From contig JBJOOR010000001.1 of NCBI GenBank assembly GCA_046051225.1, positions 62,001 through 126,000 on the forward strand: a stretch of 64,000 nucleotides of DNA, written 5' to 3'. How positions within the stretch are numbered: position 1 is the first letter of the stretch; each line of letters starts with the position of its first letter. This stretch comes from CAIODY01 sp046051225. GTDB lineage: Bacteria; Bacteroidota; Bacteroidia; Chitinophagales; CAIODY01. Shown here one piece after another: positions 61,245 to 64,000 of this stretch. The translations under genes were made by a program, and so were the position numbers. The notes beneath the pieces are model-generated. The model saw nothing but the letters and a program-made list of their open reading frames with translations. It was not told where the DNA came from and did not search any database.

Positions 61245-62120
61245 TTAAAATTCATTGCATTTTCGTGCATGCTTCGAACCAAAATCGATACCTCTATAGC
61301 TTCTACCGCAATTAGTACCCAGCAAATAACTTACCGAAATAGAAGTAATAACATAGGCATCTTTTGTAGTTGCATCGCCTCGTAAAGCATTGCTAACGCC
61401 AGTTGCATCAAAGCTATGTTTCACTGTAGTTGGGTTTGATAGATAGGCTGATGCATTACCGTTTGTTTGTTTTAAAATGGCAGGATCAAAATAATAGCCG
61501 CTTACATCATCTAAATAATCTGTAAAAGTTTTATGATACAATACTTCTAATTGAACAATAAAAATATCACGACATAAAATTTTAAAACCACCACCAAATG
61601 GAATGGCAATTTGTGTTAGTGAATAAGTTGGAACACTACTCCCTTCAATACCTTCGCCTTCGGTATTTAAAGAATGTAAATTTTGTGTAGCACCATAATA
61701 ATTGGCAATGGGATTAAAATGAAAAGCAGTAATACCACCTACCAAATAAGGCGTAAAAAATTTGTATTTACAAGGTGTAATACCCGGAATATTTAATTCT
61801 AACATTGCACTTGCACTTTGCACACCCGATTCAAAATTTAAATTTCTAATGGCTTGAACAGAGCCTTCAGCAAAGTTTCTATCATCGCCCGAAATTTTAG
61901 CAAAAGTTAATCCAGCCCTAAAACCTATAATGCCTTGAGCAAATGTGTATCTATAAAACAAACCACCAGCAAAATGTGCTTCCTTTAAATTTTTCATTTT
62001 GCCTGGACTCATATCGCCTATATAATGTGATTCGCCAGCCAATAAGCCAACTTCAGAAAATTGGGCATTTGCTTTAAAACAAATACAAATGATACAAATA
62101 AGAAGAAGAATTTTTTTCAT
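61245..62120 (-). CDS. DUF6089 outer-membrane protein (paralogue 2)
   Basis: A 291-residue protein with a signal peptide ending at FKANAQ and the DUF6089 pattern: LLAGESHYIGDMSP near the start, RAGLTFAKISGDDRNF, LNIPGITP, GITAFHFNPIANYYG, and LEVLYHKTFTDYLDDVSGYY. Alternating strands fit an eight-stranded outer-membrane barrel. It is the tandem neighbour (5 bp) and paralogue of the next gene; both share GDD, FHFNP, EGEGI and TDxLDDVS blocks. Confidence 0.88.
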   Translation of the reverse strand: MKKILLLICIICICFKANAQFSEVGLLAGESHYIGDMSPGKMKNLKEAHFAGGLFYRYTFAQGIIGFRAGLTFAKISGDDRNFAEGSVQAIRNLNFESGVQSASAMLELNIPGITPCKYKFFTPYLVGGITAFHFNPIANYYGATQNLHSLNTEGEGIEGSSVPTYSLTQIAIPFGGGFKILCRDIFIVQLEVLYHKTFTDYLDDVSGYYFDPAILKQTNGNASAYLSNPTTVKHSFDATGVSNALRGDATTKDAYVITSISVSYLLGTNCGRSYRGIDFGSKHARKCNEF

Positions 62121-62125
62121 ATTTT

Positions 62126-63016
62126 TTAACGTCGAACTAAATGTGTTTTATCTGCTCTAAATACATAACTTACGGTAACACAGCTTGAAAAATACCAATC
62201 TTTAGTGTTTTTATCGCCACGTTTCGAATCAAAATTATAATCTACTGGCTTGCCATAATATTCATCAGCTCGTATTGATAAATCGGCTGCTAAATCGCCA
62301 TTATATTTTCTAATAAATTTTAGTGGTAAATATTTATCAGCACTTACATCATCCAAATTATCTGTAAATGTTTTTCTTAAACATATTTCGCCACCAATAG
62401 TTATATAATTATCTCTACCCGTTTTTATTCTATACTTCCAACCACCACCAAATGGAATGCTAATACCAATTCTGTTATATTTTTTTGGATACCCTGGAAT
62501 GCCTTCTCCCTCGGTACCTAAGGGCTGCAACGCAATCCATTTTCCATTGTATAATGCTTTAGGATTAAAATGAAAAACGGCTATACCGCCTGTGGCATAA
62601 ATAGTGAAATTCTTTTTTGTTTTATACGCATGAAATGGCAAAATGTTTATTTCTCCCATTATACTCAATTCCTGTATTGCCGATTTAAAACTTAAATTAC
62701 GAATATATCGGCTTGGTATTCCCGATTTTTTATCATCGCCCGAAACTACTCCATAATCTAAATTTGCTTTTACACTCCAATGCAAATTATAATTCCATCG
62801 GGCTGTAATACCGTTCCATGGCTTCGATTGGTTAGTATAATAAAACGAAGGAACTAAATCGCCTACATAATTAGCTAACCCAGCATGATATCCAAAATCG
62901 AAATATGGATCTTCTTTTACTTTATAACTCCATCTGTTTATAGCCATAACATTTTGCCAAACCATTGATAGCAAGGCAATACAAATGAATAACGAAATAT
63001 AATATTTTTTAATCAA
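62126..63016 (-). CDS. DUF6089 outer-membrane protein (paralogue 1)
   Basis: A 296-residue secreted protein with blocks in common with its neighbour: GLANYVGDLVPSF, LDYGVVSGDDKKSG, GGIAVFHFNPKALYNG, TEGEGIPGYPKKYNRIGISIPFGGG and RKTFTDNLDDVSADKY. The signal sequence is at residues 5-25. The start is TTG, as no ATG precedes the signal. The pair probably forms an operon with the downstream aminotransferase. The function is unknown. Confidence 0.87.
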   Translation of the reverse strand: MIKKYYISLFICIALLSMVWQNVMAINRWSYKVKEDPYFDFGYHAGLANYVGDLVPSFYYTNQSKPWNGITARWNYNLHWSVKANLDYGVVSGDDKKSGIPSRYIRNLSFKSAIQELSIMGEINILPFHAYKTKKNFTIYATGGIAVFHFNPKALYNGKWIALQPLGTEGEGIPGYPKKYNRIGISIPFGGGWKYRIKTGRDNYITIGGEICLRKTFTDNLDDVSADKYLPLKFIRKYNGDLAADLSIRADEYYGKPVDYNFDSKRGDKNTKDWYFSSCVTVSYVFRADKTHLVRR

Positions 63017-63073
63017 AGTAAAAATTGAGGTTGAACTAATAAAGCAAATATCTTTATTTTTTTGGAAATAACA

Positions 63074-64000
63074 TTAAATAATAGTAGCTAAAAAATAAGG
63101 ATAAATTTTGCTCCAGCCCTTGTATTCATATATTTCGCTGAATGATTGATTATGCCATACAAAAAATAATTCGCCATTTACATTTTTTACGTTGTTTGAA
63201 ATTATTTCAGCATCTGCCAAAAATGCTTTAGTATCATTATTTTTAAAATATTGATACGTGGCTTCCATCAAACAAAATGGATGAATGACCAATGCAGTTT
63301 GTTTTTCGTTTTCTACATCATACCAATAATACGAATTGCAAATGCCTGCTCTAAAGCCTATTTCATCGGCATAACCCATTGTGTAATCTTCTGTTATTTC
63401 ATTCGTTAATAAAATTTTATAGCTGTTAGGAAATTTTAATTCAATAAAATGTTGACGGCTTTTTGTAATTTTTTGTTCGTATAAAACAGATTGCAAAAGC
63501 GCTATTTCTTTTGGCAACAAACTAGTTTCGGTAATTGATTTTATAGATGGATGAATACCAACCAAATTTCGTTTTCCTATTTTTTGAATCGCAGTTTTAA
63601 AAAGCGGATGATTCAAATTTATGTTTTTATCAACGCCATTATAGCTGCCACAATGCACAAAATAAATAGCTCGTAAGCTTGCCGATTTATTTATTTTTTC
63701 AATTTTTTCAAACACATCAAATGGGTCAGTTTCATAATTTGCCAATACTTTTAATCGTACAATAATTTCTGCAAAATTAAATTTTAATCCATCCTTAATT
63801 AATCCACCAATAGTTGTAAAAATATTTCGGGCTTTAAATGCAAAAGCTCTATCAACATCAATTGTAGGGATTATTTTATATTTATTTGCGATGAATTGTA
63901 AATCAGAAAAATGAAGCTGCAATATTTTTTTTAACTCCATCGTCCACTCATTTACAACAGGGTGTTGCAATAATTTTGAACGATGCAAAATGCTTTGGGT
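63074..64000 (-). CDS. polysaccharide-deacetylase-like protein (5' truncated by window edge)
   Basis: The frame is open to the right edge, so the start is outside the window; about 308 residues are visible. The central region has IIPTIDVDRAFAF (a metal-binding Asp pair), LRAIYFVHCG, and VGIHPSIKS with the His of the NodB HxxS motif; the rest, including GYADEIGFRAGICNSYYWYD and a C-terminal WHNQSFSE, matches the Bacteroidota polysaccharide deacetylase branch. It would remove acetyl groups from an N-acetylated glycan. It is separated from the DUF6089 pair by 57 bp. Confidence 0.8.
   Translation of the reverse strand, partial: TQSILHRSKLLQHPVVNEWTMELKKILQLHFSDLQFIANKYKIIPTIDVDRAFAFKARNIFTTIGGLIKDGLKFNFAEIIVRLKVLANYETDPFDVFEKIEKINKSASLRAIYFVHCGSYNGVDKNINLNHPLFKTAIQKIGKRNLVGIHPSIKSITETSLLPKEIALLQSVLYEQKITKSRQHFIELKFPNSYKILLTNEITEDYTMGYADEIGFRAGICNSYYWYDVENEKQTALVIHPFCLMEATYQYFKNNDTKAFLADAEIISNNVKNVNGELFFVWHNQSFSEIYEYKGWSKIYPYFLATII

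Noticed and set aside
1..64000. tRNA, rRNA, riboswitch, prophage or insertion sequence
   Set aside because: No cloverleaf with conserved loop sequences, no rRNA-like GC-rich block, no transposase or integrase frame was recognised by reading both strands.

Overview
The window is a contiguous, AT-rich, gene-dense piece of chromosome from an aerobic member of the Bacteroidota, probably close to Chitinophagales/Sphingobacteriia; I infer the lineage from gene content only. Supporting signs are a complete alternative complex III (act) plus caa3-type oxidase locus, a protein ending in a gliding-motility/type IX secretion (T9SS) type B C-terminal domain, an OmpA/TPR/propeller lipoprotein of PorE type, Bacteroidota-restricted families (DUF2480, DUF6089, DUF983, head-GIN), no Shine-Dalgarno-like leaders, and -7 promoter elements of the form TAnnTT(T/C)G. 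No rRNA, tRNA, CRISPR, prophage or intact insertion sequence was recognised.

Region by region: (1) 1-10983 is a surface-glycan locus, nearly all on the minus strand: WbqC-like protein, two GT2 glycosyltransferases, a PurN-like formyltransferase, a phytanoyl-CoA-dioxygenase-like enzyme, a NeuD/PglD-like acyltransferase, a GH43-like propeller protein, a methyltransferase, the sugar 4-aminotransferase WecE and two polytopic membrane proteins, with the tail of a GNAT/FemAB-like gene at the left edge. It looks able to make and decorate a 4-amino-4,6-dideoxy sugar. (2) 11065-26087 (minus) is the respiratory supercomplex operon actABCDEF-ctaC-ctaD-ctaB-coxIII-coxIII-coxIV, ending at a hairpin terminator. 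Its spacers carry unusual 7-8-base word repeats. (3) 26288-31394 holds envelope proteins, a head-GIN lipoprotein, a DinB protein and an unusual YD-repeat/AAA+ ATPase fusion. (4) 31451-36817 is a defence segment: a type III restriction-modification pair (mod, res) whose intergenic region contains seven different short palindromes, preceded by a structured leader and an internally deleted YhcG/DUF1016 nuclease gene. (5) 36978-43652 is mostly housekeeping: transketolase N-terminal subunit, lgt, metK, the PorE-like lipoprotein, pcm. (6) 43672-53238 contains the T9SS cargo protein, a UGM-like flavoprotein, and an operon in which heme genes (hemE, hemB) alternate with membrane glycosyltransferases. 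(7) 53278-57008 is a small envelope-protein cluster with an imperfect 219-bp direct duplication that copied a divergent promoter and the first 49 codons of a neighbouring gene. (8) 57124-64000 contains gpsA, DUF2480, a GT2, DUF983, a class III aminotransferase, two DUF6089 outer-membrane paralogues and the truncated end of a polysaccharide-deacetylase-like gene.

An unusual number of genes appear to start with TTG (at least nine with no usable ATG). The strongest candidates for something undescribed are the YD-repeat/AAA+ fusion, the palindrome array between mod and res, the word repeats in the act-cox spacers, and the promoter duplication whose non-coding part is invariant while its coding part has diverged.
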